Below, piece by piece: positions 51,800 to 59,853 of a stretch of 64,000 nt of DNA. A model generated the notes under the pieces. It saw only the letters and a list, made by a program, of their open reading frames with translations, ran no database searches and had not been told where the DNA came from. Position numbers and translations under genes: made by a program. This DNA is from Bifidobacterium apri (lineage in GTDB: Bacteria > Actinomycetota > Actinomycetes > Actinomycetales > Bifidobacteriaceae), in the NCBI RefSeq assembly GCF_009299485.1, contig NZ_WBSO01000007.1, forward strand, positions 47,314-111,313. Reading direction: 5' to 3'. Each line of letters opens with the position of its first letter. The stretch's first letter is position 1.

Positions 51800-53098
51800 A
51801 TGTCACAAGGATCATCGCAGTGGGAGGCTGGCGGCAGCCAACCGCCGAGCTTCTTGCCTGCGGGGACCCCGAAGCATCGAGTCCGCACGCCATCCGCTCC
51901 CGCGCAACCGGCGACAGGCCAGGTCGTGCCCCCGAGTTTCTCTCCTTCTGATGGACGGTCTGCAGGCACGCGTGCCGCATCCTCCGCACGGAGGGCAGGC
52001 GCGACGCCATCGGGAAGACAATCAGCACGCGTGACAGGCGGATCTTCGCGCAACGCCACCAACAATGAGGCTGTAATACCCGCCAGCGGCGGTCATCATC
52101 GCCAGCCAGGCGCCGGACTGCCCAACGGCCCAGCCCGCCCCCGTCATCACATTGGTGCAGGGCGCGTGCTGTCGCGACTGGTCGCAGTGCTCCTGATTGC
52201 GGCCATCGTCGCCGCCATCGCGGCATACAGCTGGGTCAACAGCAACCTCAGCAAGTCCGCATGGCTGAGCGATATGGCCAACGGGCAGGCTACCTCATGG
52301 CTGATTCTCGGATCCGATGAGCGAGACGGCTCCATCAATGAATCCTCCGGCGATGTACCCGGTACTCGCACCGACACGGTCCTCGTATTGACCAAGCCGA
52401 AAAGCGGTCCAAGCTCGCTGATTTCGATTCCGCGTGATTCGCTGGTGAAAGTCAACGATACATCCATGAAACTCAACGCCGTATATGAGCTGTACGGCAA
52501 GCGGCAACTGGTCAGCACCATCGAGAATATCACCGGTCAGAAAATCAACCATGTCGCCATGGTGAAATTCGGCGGCGTACAGAACGTGGTCAATGCTCTC
52601 GGCGGCGTGGAACTGTGCTACGACAGCACCGTCAACGACGCCAACTCCGGCCTCGTGTGGCAGGCGGGATGCCATGTCGCCGACGGCGGCACGGCGCTGG
52701 CGTTCTCTCGTATGCGCTACTCAGATCCGCAAGGTGATTTCGGTCGCGCCGCCCGGCAACGCCAAGTCATCGCTGCGATCATGAAGAAAGCGACGTCCAG
52801 AAGCGCTTTGACGAATTTCTCCACCACATCGAAGGTCGCAAAAACCGCCTTGGCGTCCGTAAACGTCGACGATAACACCACACCGACCACCTTGCTGGCC
52901 ATGGTCATGGCATTCCGCAGCGCCTCAAGTTCCAAAGGCATTTCCGGCAGTGTGTACTGGACCGACCAAAATTATTACGTGACCGGCGTCGGATCATGTG
53001 TGCTGCTTGACGACGACAAAAACCTGCAACTGTTCAGCGAATTGGCGGCCGGCACCCATGCTTCGGGAAGCGTCGGCACGCTAGCCGAAGCCTCCTGA
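51800..53098 (+). CDS. LytR-CpsA-Psr (LCP) family protein 2
   Basis: 432 residues: a long Pro/Ser/Gly-rich cytoplasmic leader of about 120 residues, one membrane segment (VLSRLVAVLLIAAIVAAIAAYSW), and an LCP domain with SWLILGSDERDG, GTRTDTVLVLT, LISIPRDSLVK, VAMVKFGGVQNVVNALGGVELC and ALAFSRMRYSDPQGDFGRAARQ. The DGDFGR-type catalytic Arg motif is intact. ATG 51800 has AGGAGG. The leader is much longer than in LCP 1 and could bind cytoplasmic partners. Confidence 0.92.
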   Translation: MSQGSSQWEAGGSQPPSFLPAGTPKHRVRTPSAPAQPATGQVVPPSFSPSDGRSAGTRAASSARRAGATPSGRQSARVTGGSSRNATNNEAVIPASGGHHRQPGAGLPNGPARPRHHIGAGRVLSRLVAVLLIAAIVAAIAAYSWVNSNLSKSAWLSDMANGQATSWLILGSDERDGSINESSGDVPGTRTDTVLVLTKPKSGPSSLISIPRDSLVKVNDTSMKLNAVYELYGKRQLVSTIENITGQKINHVAMVKFGGVQNVVNALGGVELCYDSTVNDANSGLVWQAGCHVADGGTALAFSRMRYSDPQGDFGRAARQRQVIAAIMKKATSRSALTNFSTTSKVAKTALASVNVDDNTTPTTLLAMVMAFRSASSSKGISGSVYWTDQNYYVTGVGSCVLLDDDKNLQLFSELAAGTHASGSVGTLAEAS

Positions 53099-53277
53099 CG
53101 AGGTACTAGGGGTTGTTGTTGTAGCGATGACCCCGTCGTGCTGCTCCCGATGTGTCGCGCGATGTTGTCGTAGCGTTTGCAGGGGCGACCCTGTGGCTTC
53201 CCCGACGAGCTCTTCTTCTGTCCACATTCATCTTCTTGCCTAGCCGACACGCCGATTGCCCAGTCATACTGTCGTGT

Positions 53278-55212
53278 ATGACTTTGGGGTTACAAGTATC
53301 AGAGCACTCCTTGCGGCGACGACAACAGCGGCGACGCCACCACGCGCCTCAACACCGCCGCCGCACGATCCTCGTCGCGTGCACCGCGCTGGCACCCGCC
53401 GCCGCGCAATGCATGATGGCCGTCATCATGGGGCTCGAAGGACGTTGGATGTTCGTTCCGATAGCCCTTCCTGGATTGATAGGATGTCTGGCGTCCGCGG
53501 CACTCGCCCTAGGCAGCGATGCAGAACCACGCCGCGGTGTCAACACGCCAGCGAATGCATCCGATACCGCCACCGAGACGCACGGATCATCTGCGGCAGC
53601 AGCCCAAGCCTTAGGACGCGGCGCGCCTCCCCCGTCCGAACTTGACGCCCCAGCACCATTGGAAACGCTGCTGGGATTGGACCATGACCCGATGCCATGG
53701 CGTACCATCGTGCGCGCATGGTTGGATTCACCGCACCTTGACGTCCCCATCGGCGCGGGTACCGCCAAGGTGTTTACGCTGGACATCGCCAAACAAGGGC
53801 CGCACGCCCTCGTCGCCGGCACTACCGGCTCCGGCAAATCCGTGGCCTTGCTGGTCTGGTGCCTCGCGCTCGCAGCAAGAAATCCGCCGACGCGGGTGAA
53901 CTTCATTTTCATGGATTTCAAAGGCGGAGCCACATTCCAAGGACTTGCGGATCTGCCGCACTGCGTGGGCAACGTATGCGATTTGGACCTGTCGCATGCG
54001 ACACGTGCGTTACTCGCACTGGAACGTGAACTGCGGCGGCGTGAGCAGCTTATCGCCGCTCAGGGATGTTCCAATCTGGCAGAGCTCGACGATCCACCTC
54101 CTGCCTTGGTCATCGTCATCGACGAATTCCACGCGATCCGTTCCCTGCTGCCTGATTATCTCGAGCGGCTGACCCGGGTGACCTCACTCGGCCGGTCATT
54201 AGGCATGCATCTGATCGCATGCACGCAAAATCCGCTCGGCCAGGTCAGTGCCGAAATGAAAGCCAATATCCGACTGCATCTGTGCCTGCGCGTCAACGAT
54301 GTCATGCAATCGCAAGAACTCCTTGATTCTCCGGTCGCGCAATCCATCAGCCCGTCGTGTCCGGGAGGCGCGTATATGTATGACGGCGAGGTCTTGCAAT
54401 CATGGCGGTGCGCCACGCCGACAGATGCCAAACGCCTCATTCGTCACATCACCACAGCGGGATTGTTCATGTCGCGAACCCCCACGGCCGCGCTGTTCAC
54501 GCCACCCCTGCCTGCGACACTTGAACGCATGCCGAGCAATCTTACCGCCGATAACGGCGATGCTTCGATCGAGACCGCCGACCATACAGCCCGTGTGGTG
54601 ATCGGCATCGAGGATGACGGGGTCGTCTGGCATCCGGCATCCATCGATCTGTCAGCAGGGAACATCGCGATCATCGGCCGTCCGCGATGCGGCAAAAGCG
54701 AGCTTCTGGATATGCTCTGCACGCAGTCATTGTCGATTGGCATCAACGTCACCCGTTGGACGATGCACGCCGACGGCACACGGTTCGAACAGCGGTTCAC
54801 AGCGCAGACGTCGCCGAACATGGCAATCAGTGAGCTCGTCGTTGCCGATGATGCCGATGGATTGGCAGACCCGCTGTCACGCGACCCGTATGCCGAACGC
54901 TTCCGGCAGGCTCTGCTATCGTCTGACGCCACCGTCGTCTTTGCCGCAGCTTCCCTGCGTCACATCAGCGTTCCACAGGACGCGCCCATACGCGTGGTCT
55001 TCCCCACAGGGGATCGTATGCATGATCTCGCGCTGGGCATTCCCGCGACCGTTCTCGCATCGATGCAGCAGCATGATTTCACCACTGCGGGACGCGCAGT
55101 GGTACTTGACGGGCCGAAAGCGAGGCCAGTACAATGTTTACGTTACCGCGTAGAATGTTTGCGTTACCAATCTCCACACGACGATGACATTTCTCTTGGC
55201 CAAACCTCTTGA
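53278..55212 (+). CDS. FtsK/SpoIIIE-family ATPase with two P-loops (EccC-like), orphan
   Basis: 644 residues with start uncertain (ATG 53278 has no good ribosome site; the frame is open from 53152). Two membrane segments at about residues 31-52 and 57-78, a linker, then an FtsK module with Walker A GTTGSGKS (181-188) and Walker B LVIVIDEF (277-284). A second, degenerate module holds GRPRCGKS (467-474) without a clear Walker B. This twin-module layout recalls EccC/EssC of type VII secretion rather than FtsK, but no WXG100 substrate, EccB/D/E or mycosin gene is near. Substrate (protein or DNA) unknown. Confidence 0.8.
   Translation: MTLGLQVSEHSLRRRQQRRRHHAPQHRRRTILVACTALAPAAAQCMMAVIMGLEGRWMFVPIALPGLIGCLASAALALGSDAEPRRGVNTPANASDTATETHGSSAAAAQALGRGAPPPSELDAPAPLETLLGLDHDPMPWRTIVRAWLDSPHLDVPIGAGTAKVFTLDIAKQGPHALVAGTTGSGKSVALLVWCLALAARNPPTRVNFIFMDFKGGATFQGLADLPHCVGNVCDLDLSHATRALLALERELRRREQLIAAQGCSNLAELDDPPPALVIVIDEFHAIRSLLPDYLERLTRVTSLGRSLGMHLIACTQNPLGQVSAEMKANIRLHLCLRVNDVMQSQELLDSPVAQSISPSCPGGAYMYDGEVLQSWRCATPTDAKRLIRHITTAGLFMSRTPTAALFTPPLPATLERMPSNLTADNGDASIETADHTARVVIGIEDDGVVWHPASIDLSAGNIAIIGRPRCGKSELLDMLCTQSLSIGINVTRWTMHADGTRFEQRFTAQTSPNMAISELVVADDADGLADPLSRDPYAERFRQALLSSDATVVFAAASLRHISVPQDAPIRVVFPTGDRMHDLALGIPATVLASMQQHDFTTAGRAVVLDGPKARPVQCLRYRVECLRYQSPHDDDISLGQTS
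55131..55170 (+). repeat. Imperfect tandem repeat at the end of the FtsK-like gene
   Basis: ACAATGTTTACGTTACC and AGAATGTTTGCGTTACC, separated by GCGT, encode CLRYR and CLRYQ in the protein C terminus. They may be a sequence duplication or double promoter-like -10 motifs (TACAAT, TAGAAT) ahead of whiB1. Confidence 0.5.
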
Positions 55213-55238
55213 AAAGTCCTCGATTTCGTGATTATCTG
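55209..55238 (+). promoter_or_regulatory. Candidate whiB1 promoter
   Basis: TTGAAA (55209-55214), 18 bp, then TATCTG (55233-55238), 41 bp before the start codon. Confidence 0.35.
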
Positions 55239-55278
55239 GTAGTGGACTTGATTAGGACATGAAGGAAGGCAACAAGCA

Positions 55279-55557
55279 ATGAGCAGTGCTTATGACTGGC
55301 GGGCAAAGGCCGCGTGCCGCGACAAGGATCCGGAGCTGTTCTTCCCCGTCGGCAACACCGGCGCGGCCTATCAGCAGATTGAAGAGGCGAAAGCCGTCTG
55401 CCGCACCTGCAAAGTCATCGACGCGTGCCTCAAATGCGCGCTGGATACCAATCAGGATTACGGCGTGTGGGGCGGTCTGAGCGAAGATGAGCGTCGTGCG
55501 CTGAAGCGCCGCGCCATGCGTGCGCGTCGCTCGCAGAATATGCAGATGCAAATCTGA
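55279..55557 (+). CDS. WhiB-family Fe-S regulator, WhiB1-like
   Basis: 92-residue [4Fe-4S] regulator; mycobacterial WhiB1 is an essential sigma-factor-binding, nitric-oxide-sensitive transcription factor. Cluster cysteines are Cys13, Cys41, Cys44 and Cys50, followed by GVWGG (62-66) and a basic tail RRALKRRAMRARRS. AAGGAAGG lies 10 bp before ATG 55279. It is convergent to the PdtaS-like kinase, the same pairing as Rv3219/Rv3220c. An 18-bp hairpin terminates it. Confidence 0.94.
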   Translation: MSSAYDWRAKAACRDKDPELFFPVGNTGAAYQQIEEAKAVCRTCKVIDACLKCALDTNQDYGVWGGLSEDERRALKRRAMRARRSQNMQMQI

Positions 55558-55583
55558 TTTCGCGGGGCAACGCGTCTCGTTCG

Positions 55584-55625
55584 CAGTGAGGGCCGGTCAT
55601 CGATACGGATGACCGGCCCTCACTG
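55584..55625 (+). terminator. 18-bp terminator hairpin of whiB1
   Basis: Arms 55584-55601 and 55608-55625 are perfectly complementary (CAGTGAGGGCC ... GGCCCTCACTG), loop GATACG, then TTTCAG. Confidence 0.88.
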
Positions 55626-55970
55626 TTTCAGCCCCGCTTGTTAGATGACGCGTCACACATCTCGGCAGTAACATCAGCGAGGAAGGCCTACTGGTTGTCC
55701 TAACCTGCGTTGGACGACACGCCAAGGCAGGTCAACGGAGCTTACCCAAACAGCTGACGGCACAGGGGCGTATGAAGCGTCGGGTGAATGCACGCTGCAC
55801 ATGCAAGGCGTTGAGCCGGAGCGAGCTGGAATCAGGCAGGTGCCCCACGTACCTCGACGGTATACCGAGTGTCCCCGGGAGATTGGCCGATGCAGCTCGC
55901 CGCGCGGCAATCCCCCGGTCAGCAATCCCCCGGTCAGCGCTCCGACATCAATGCCTGAAGCGCCGCAGCG
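55626..55970. other. Gene-free region with tandem repeat between whiB1 and pdtaS-like gene
   Basis: 345 bp without a convincing coding frame. It contains stem-forming stretches (ACCTGC/GCAGGT and GTTGTCC/GGACGAC near 55694-55735), an exact tandem repeat GCAATCCCCCGGTCA (55907-55921 and 55922-55936), and a hairpin GCGCT/AGCGC at about 55938-55960 that may end the kinase transcript. It could hide a small RNA; no known RNA family was recognised. Confidence 0.45.
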
Positions 55971-57464
55971 TTAATTCTGCTCGGCTTGAGCCGCCCGGAG
56001 GTTGATGCTCAGCATGACCTTGGTGCCACCATGCTCGCCTGGTTCCCAATGGACGCTGCCAGCGAAATCGTTCGTGACGAATGTGTTGATGATCTGCGTT
56101 CCGAGACCCGATCCGGAGGATTTCGCCATGCCATGCTCTTCCTCGGCTTCCAGACCGGAACCATCATCTTCCACGGCGACATCGAGATGGGTGCCTGTCC
56201 GGCTCGCACGAATCAGGATATGCCCCTGTTGGCGTCCCTCGAACCCGTGTTCGACCGCGTTCGTGACCAGCTCGGTCAGCACCAGTGACAACGGGGTCGC
56301 ATCCTGGGCGGGCATCATGCCGAACGAGCCGTCGAAATCGATGTCGATATGCTGGTCGCTCATGGTGGCCAGATCGACGCTCATCTTGAGCAGCTTCGAA
56401 ATCACCTTGTCGAAATCGACCACTTCATCAGCCGTCTGGCTGAGCCCTTCATGAACCATGGCGATGGTCTGCACACGACGCTGTGCTTCGGCGAGTTCCT
56501 TCTTGACCTCCTCGGACTGCGTTTTGCGCGCCTGCAGCCTGAGCAACGCGGAAATCGCCTGAAGATTGTTCTTCACCCGATGATGGATTTCGGAGATGGT
56601 CGCATCCTTGGTTTGCAGTTCGACATCGCGACGACGCAGCTCGGTGACATCCCGGCACAGCACGATGCCGCCCGTCCGCCCGTTGGCGTCGTACAGGGGC
56701 AACGACCGCATGGACACCGCGGAACGATTGGCTTCGAGTTCGGAATCTATCGCCGCTTTGCCGCTGAGAACCAACGGCAGGCTTTCGGGGAACGTGTCAT
56801 TCGTGTGCAACAGCTGCGTGCCGACCTCGCTCAGATACTGCCCTTGCATCGTGGTGAGCGAACCCAGACGGCGGAAACAGCTCACGGCGTTCGGTGAGGC
56901 GTATCGCACGATGCCGTCTACGGTGAGGATGATGAATCCGTCGGCGACACGCGCATTGTGCCGCTGGTTCATGACAGGGTCATGATAAGGGAACTGTCCG
57001 CGCGGGATCATCTCGTAGAGTTGTTTGCCGGCGTTGATGCTTTCGGATTCATATCTGCCGTTGGATTCGCGCGTCGCCATATTGGTCTCGCGCACCACCA
57101 GCCCCAAGGTCTTGCCCTCGTGACGGACGGGAGCGTACACATTGCATACGGTCGATTTGCCGATGCTGCGCATCACGGTCGAGCGGAAGATCGAGGTCGC
57201 ATGCATGGCGGCGTCGAGCTCGCCGTCAAGTTCACGGTCGACTTCCTTGCCGACGACATCCTCGCTGCGCAAGGTCATCACCGTGGATGGACGGCATTGG
57301 TCGGCGACGATGTAACGGCCGTCCGGCATCGGTAGAATCAGGAGCAGGTCGGCGAAACTCAGGTCGGCGATAACCTGCCAATCTGTGACGAGCTGGTGGA
57401 GCCATTCGCGATCGGCGTCCGTGAAGTCGGGGCGCATCGCGAGGATTTGCGTGAATTCTGCCAT
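55971..57464 (-). CDS. pdtaS: Cytoplasmic HisKA_2 sensor kinase, PdtaS-like
   Basis: 497 residues, no membrane segment: a GAF domain (about 1-150), a PAS domain (about 165-285; DGFIILTVDGIVRYASPNA), a HisKA_2 dimerisation domain with EIHHRVKNNLQAISALL (His294/His295) and an HWE/HATPase domain (LVLTELVTNAVEHGFEG; SGSGLGTQIINTF). This order is that of mycobacterial PdtaS, whose partner PdtaR is an ANTAR regulator, here at 14510-15310. ATG 57464 has GGGAG upstream. Convergent to whiB1 and divergent from the hemolysin III-family gene. Confidence 0.93.
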   Translation of the reverse strand: MAEFTQILAMRPDFTDADREWLHQLVTDWQVIADLSFADLLLILPMPDGRYIVADQCRPSTVMTLRSEDVVGKEVDRELDGELDAAMHATSIFRSTVMRSIGKSTVCNVYAPVRHEGKTLGLVVRETNMATRESNGRYESESINAGKQLYEMIPRGQFPYHDPVMNQRHNARVADGFIILTVDGIVRYASPNAVSCFRRLGSLTTMQGQYLSEVGTQLLHTNDTFPESLPLVLSGKAAIDSELEANRSAVSMRSLPLYDANGRTGGIVLCRDVTELRRRDVELQTKDATISEIHHRVKNNLQAISALLRLQARKTQSEEVKKELAEAQRRVQTIAMVHEGLSQTADEVVDFDKVISKLLKMSVDLATMSDQHIDIDFDGSFGMMPAQDATPLSLVLTELVTNAVEHGFEGRQQGHILIRASRTGTHLDVAVEDDGSGLEAEEEHGMAKSSGSGLGTQIINTFVTNDFAGSVHWEPGEHGGTKVMLSINLRAAQAEQN

Positions 57465-57505
57465 GCTCCCATCATACGCACCATGGTCGTCCCCGTGGCG
57501 TCAGG

Positions 57506-57552
57506 TTGACAAATACCTCACTTACGGTAACGTAGGTTACGTTAGCGTAACC
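57506..57552 (+). promoter_or_regulatory. Promoter with alternating GTAACG/GTTACG operator
   Basis: A perfect -35 TTGACA at 57506-57511 is followed by GGTAACG (57526-57532), GGTTACG (57535-57541) and CGTAACC (57546-57552), forming overlapping inverted repeats including GTTACGTTAGCGTAAC. The -10 falls within these repeats (TAACGT at 57528), so a repressor, perhaps TetR-like, could compete with RNA polymerase. Confidence 0.55.
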
Positions 57553-57567
57553 GAGGATGTGAGGCAT

Positions 57568-58464
57568 ATGACCGGACAAGAGGAAGCCGCCATCGAGACG
57601 AATCAGTCGCAGCAGCGGGATGCGGTCGCGCAGGCCAGGCAACGCGAAATGCGTGCGAAAGCGAGAGCGATCCGCGTGAAAGCGCAGGCGAAAGCAGACC
57701 GGATCCGCAGCAAAGCAGACGCAAAAGCCGAACACAAGCTCGCCAAGGCCGAGGCGAAAGCCGCCAAGCTGGAAGGCGTCAGTGTTCCACAAATCGCAAA
57801 GAAAGTCCGGCTGGACGTCCACGGTCGCCCCAAACCACTGATGCGCGGCTGGTTGCATGCCATCGCCGCCCCGCTGTCCTTGGCCGCCGGCATCGTGCTG
57901 ATCTGTCTGGCACACGGCGCCGGGCTGAAATGGGCGTGCGCCGTCTTCATGACCTGCTCGCTGGTGCTGTTCACGAACTCGGCGGTCTACCATCTGGGCG
58001 ACTGGTCCCCCAACGTGACCAACGTGCTCAGGCGCATCGACCACGTCAACATCTTCCTGCTCATCGCCGGCACGTACACCCCGGTATCCTTCGCTTTGCA
58101 ACCGCGTATGCGTGACATCATCATCGCCAGCATGTGGGTGTGCACGGCAATTGTCATGATCATCCATGTGATCTGGATCAATGCGCCACGCTGGCTGTAT
58201 GTGCTCGTATACATCATCTTCGGCGTGTCCGGTGTGACATACATGGGCCTGTTCTGGATCTCCCCGGCAGCAGGGCCGGCAGTCGTGGTGCTTATCGCCT
58301 CCGGCGGCCTGTGCTACATTCTCGGCGCGATTGTGTACGCTCTGCGCAAACCGGACCCATGGCCGAAGGTTTTCGGATTCCATGAAATCTTCCATCTCGG
58401 CACCATCGCCGGGTACGCCTGCCATATGGTCGCGATTTACATGGTGATTTGCAATCTCAGGTGA
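57568..58464 (+). CDS. Hemolysin III / TrhA-family (PAQR-related) membrane protein
   Basis: 298 residues. After a highly charged Lys/Ala/Arg coiled-coil leader of about 85 residues (AKAIRVKAQAKADRI, AEHKLAKAEAKAAKL) come seven membrane segments with the family histidines: SAVYHLGDW, RIDHVNIFLLIAGTYTP and HEIFHLGTIAGYACH. The family influences membrane lipid homeostasis; the name hemolysin is historical. The leader is not typical. ATG 57568 has GAGG upstream and a regulated-looking promoter precedes it. A homologue lies near greA in mycobacteria too. Confidence 0.9.
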   Translation: MTGQEEAAIETNQSQQRDAVAQARQREMRAKARAIRVKAQAKADRIRSKADAKAEHKLAKAEAKAAKLEGVSVPQIAKKVRLDVHGRPKPLMRGWLHAIAAPLSLAAGIVLICLAHGAGLKWACAVFMTCSLVLFTNSAVYHLGDWSPNVTNVLRRIDHVNIFLLIAGTYTPVSFALQPRMRDIIIASMWVCTAIVMIIHVIWINAPRWLYVLVYIIFGVSGVTYMGLFWISPAAGPAVVVLIASGGLCYILGAIVYALRKPDPWPKVFGFHEIFHLGTIAGYACHMVAIYMVICNLR

Positions 58465-58604
58465 CGCGGCCGGCTGGCTCATACTCCCCGCGCGCATGAG
58501 AGCCCTACGGCGTTCAGGTGCATGCCCGACGCTTACTTACCCGGTACGCACCTGATATGCGTCTGACAGAACGTGCGATTGAGCCGCATCCAGTCCACGT
58601 AGAT

Positions 58605-58654
58605 ATGGTTGTGGCCCGGCATACGCAGTCATATGCCGGGCCACAACCATATTC
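58605..58654. terminator. 21-bp perfect bidirectional hairpin
   Basis: Arms 58605-58625 and 58634-58654 (ATATGGTTGTGGCC ... GGCCACAACCATAT), loop CGCAGTCA. It separates the convergent hemolysin III-family and greA genes; the rest of the 58465-58701 gap shows no gene. Confidence 0.85.
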
Positions 58655-58701
58655 CGCATTCATCGGGACGGGACGTCCACCAGGACGACACACCCGAAAT
58701 A

Positions 58702-59187
58702 TCAAGCCTTCAGCGGCTCCGCATTCTTGATGGTCACGGAAATCTGGCGGCCGGTCGGTGTCGAGTACGACACCGTGTCACCGGTCTTGGCGCCCATGAT
58801 CGCGGCACCGATCGGCGATTCCGGGCTGATGACGTCATAATCGGTGGCGACGGCGATATCACGGGAGCCGAGCACGTACGTCAATTCCTTGCCGGCGAGT
58901 TCAAGGGTCACCACTGAGCCATTGCCGACCGTACCCGCCTTCGGCGCCTGGAGGATCTTCGCATTGCGCAGTTTGACTGTCAGCTCGTTGATACGACCCT
59001 CGTTCTTGCCCTGCTCCTCGCGGGCAGCCTGATACCCGCCGTTCTCAGACAAATCGCCTTCCGCGCGTGCCGCGGCGATACGCTCGGTGATTTCGTCGCG
59101 ATACTGGCCCTCGCGGTATTCGAGCTCCTGCTTCATCTTGTCGTATGCTTCCTGCGTGAGCAGGATCGTTTTCTCTTCCTCGGCCAT
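58702..59187 (-). CDS. greA: Transcription elongation factor GreA
   Basis: Rescues backtracked RNA polymerase by stimulating transcript cleavage. The 161-residue protein has the N-terminal coiled coil with the acidic tip AARAEGDLSENGGYQAAREEQG and the C-terminal FKBP-like domain (VLGSRDIAVATDYDVISPESPIGAAI). ATG 59187 has AGGAGG upstream. Confidence 0.96.
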   Translation of the reverse strand: MAEEEKTILLTQEAYDKMKQELEYREGQYRDEITERIAAARAEGDLSENGGYQAAREEQGKNEGRINELTVKLRNAKILQAPKAGTVGNGSVVTLELAGKELTYVLGSRDIAVATDYDVISPESPIGAAIMGAKTGDTVSYSTPTGRQISVTIKNAEPLKA

Positions 59188-59253
59188 TGTTACCTCCTGA
59201 CCTTGATGAATCGCACCGCCCGCGAGTATCGCTCAGCAGGGCGGCCATGTCAC

Positions 59254-59280
59254 AAAAAAGCGCCGGCGGCCACCGGCGCC
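59254..59280 (-). terminator. Rho-independent terminator of the FKBP gene
   Basis: On the - strand GCGCCGG, 6-nt loop, CCGGCGC, then TTTTTT (complement of 59254-59259), just past the FKBP stop. Confidence 0.9.
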
Positions 59281-59294
59281 TGAAAGGATGCGCG

Positions 59295-59702
59295 TCAGCG
59301 CGTCGAGATGATGTCGATGACGAATACGAGGGTGTCCTCTCCCCCGATACCCGCCTGCGGAACACCTTGGGCGCCGTAACCGTAGGACGGCGGAATCGAC
59401 ACCACGAGTCGCGAACCGACATTATGGCCGGGAACCGTCATATCCCATCCGCGAATGACCTGACCGACACCGATGCCGAAGCTTGCCGGCTGATGGCGCT
59501 CAAAGCTGGAATCGAAGGGGGTGTCCTTGCCCCAGACGACACCATGATAATTGACCGTCACCGTGTCGCCACGGCGGACCATCGGGCCGTCACCTTCCAC
59601 GATTTCAATGGATTTCAACCCAACCGGCGGCTTGTCCGTCGGGAAAGCGATTGCCGGCGTAGCGCCGAACTCAGCGTTGACCTCGGGCATATTGCTGACC
59701 AT
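59295..59702 (-). CDS. FKBP-type peptidyl-prolyl cis-trans isomerase
   Basis: 135 residues: a single FKBP domain with VTVNYHGVVWGKDTPFDSSF, FGIGVGQVIRGWD, VVSIPPSYGYG and DTLVFVIDIIS, covering the active-site positions, with no signal peptide, so it is cytoplasmic. ATG 59702 has AAGGAGG; the longer reading to 59792 has none. It lies upstream of greA on the same strand but has its own terminator. Confidence 0.94.
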   Translation of the reverse strand: MVSNMPEVNAEFGATPAIAFPTDKPPVGLKSIEIVEGDGPMVRRGDTVTVNYHGVVWGKDTPFDSSFERHQPASFGIGVGQVIRGWDMTVPGHNVGSRLVVSIPPSYGYGAQGVPQAGIGGEDTLVFVIDIISTR

Positions 59703-59853
59703 ACTTGCCTCCTTGATGCCTTGTCTGTGCATTCTGCCCAGACCCCGCGTAACACGGGCCCATCGGCACAATGCCATTGAACACAATGTCACTTAGATTA
59801 GCACGCTTCGCGCCGCTTCGCAGGATACGGGTCGTCTGTGCGCGGTTCGTTCC

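Noticed and set aside
55279..57464. Type VII secretion locus around the FtsK/EccC-like gene
   Set aside because: No WXG100, EccB, EccD, EccE or mycosin gene is nearby, so the system cannot be claimed from this window.
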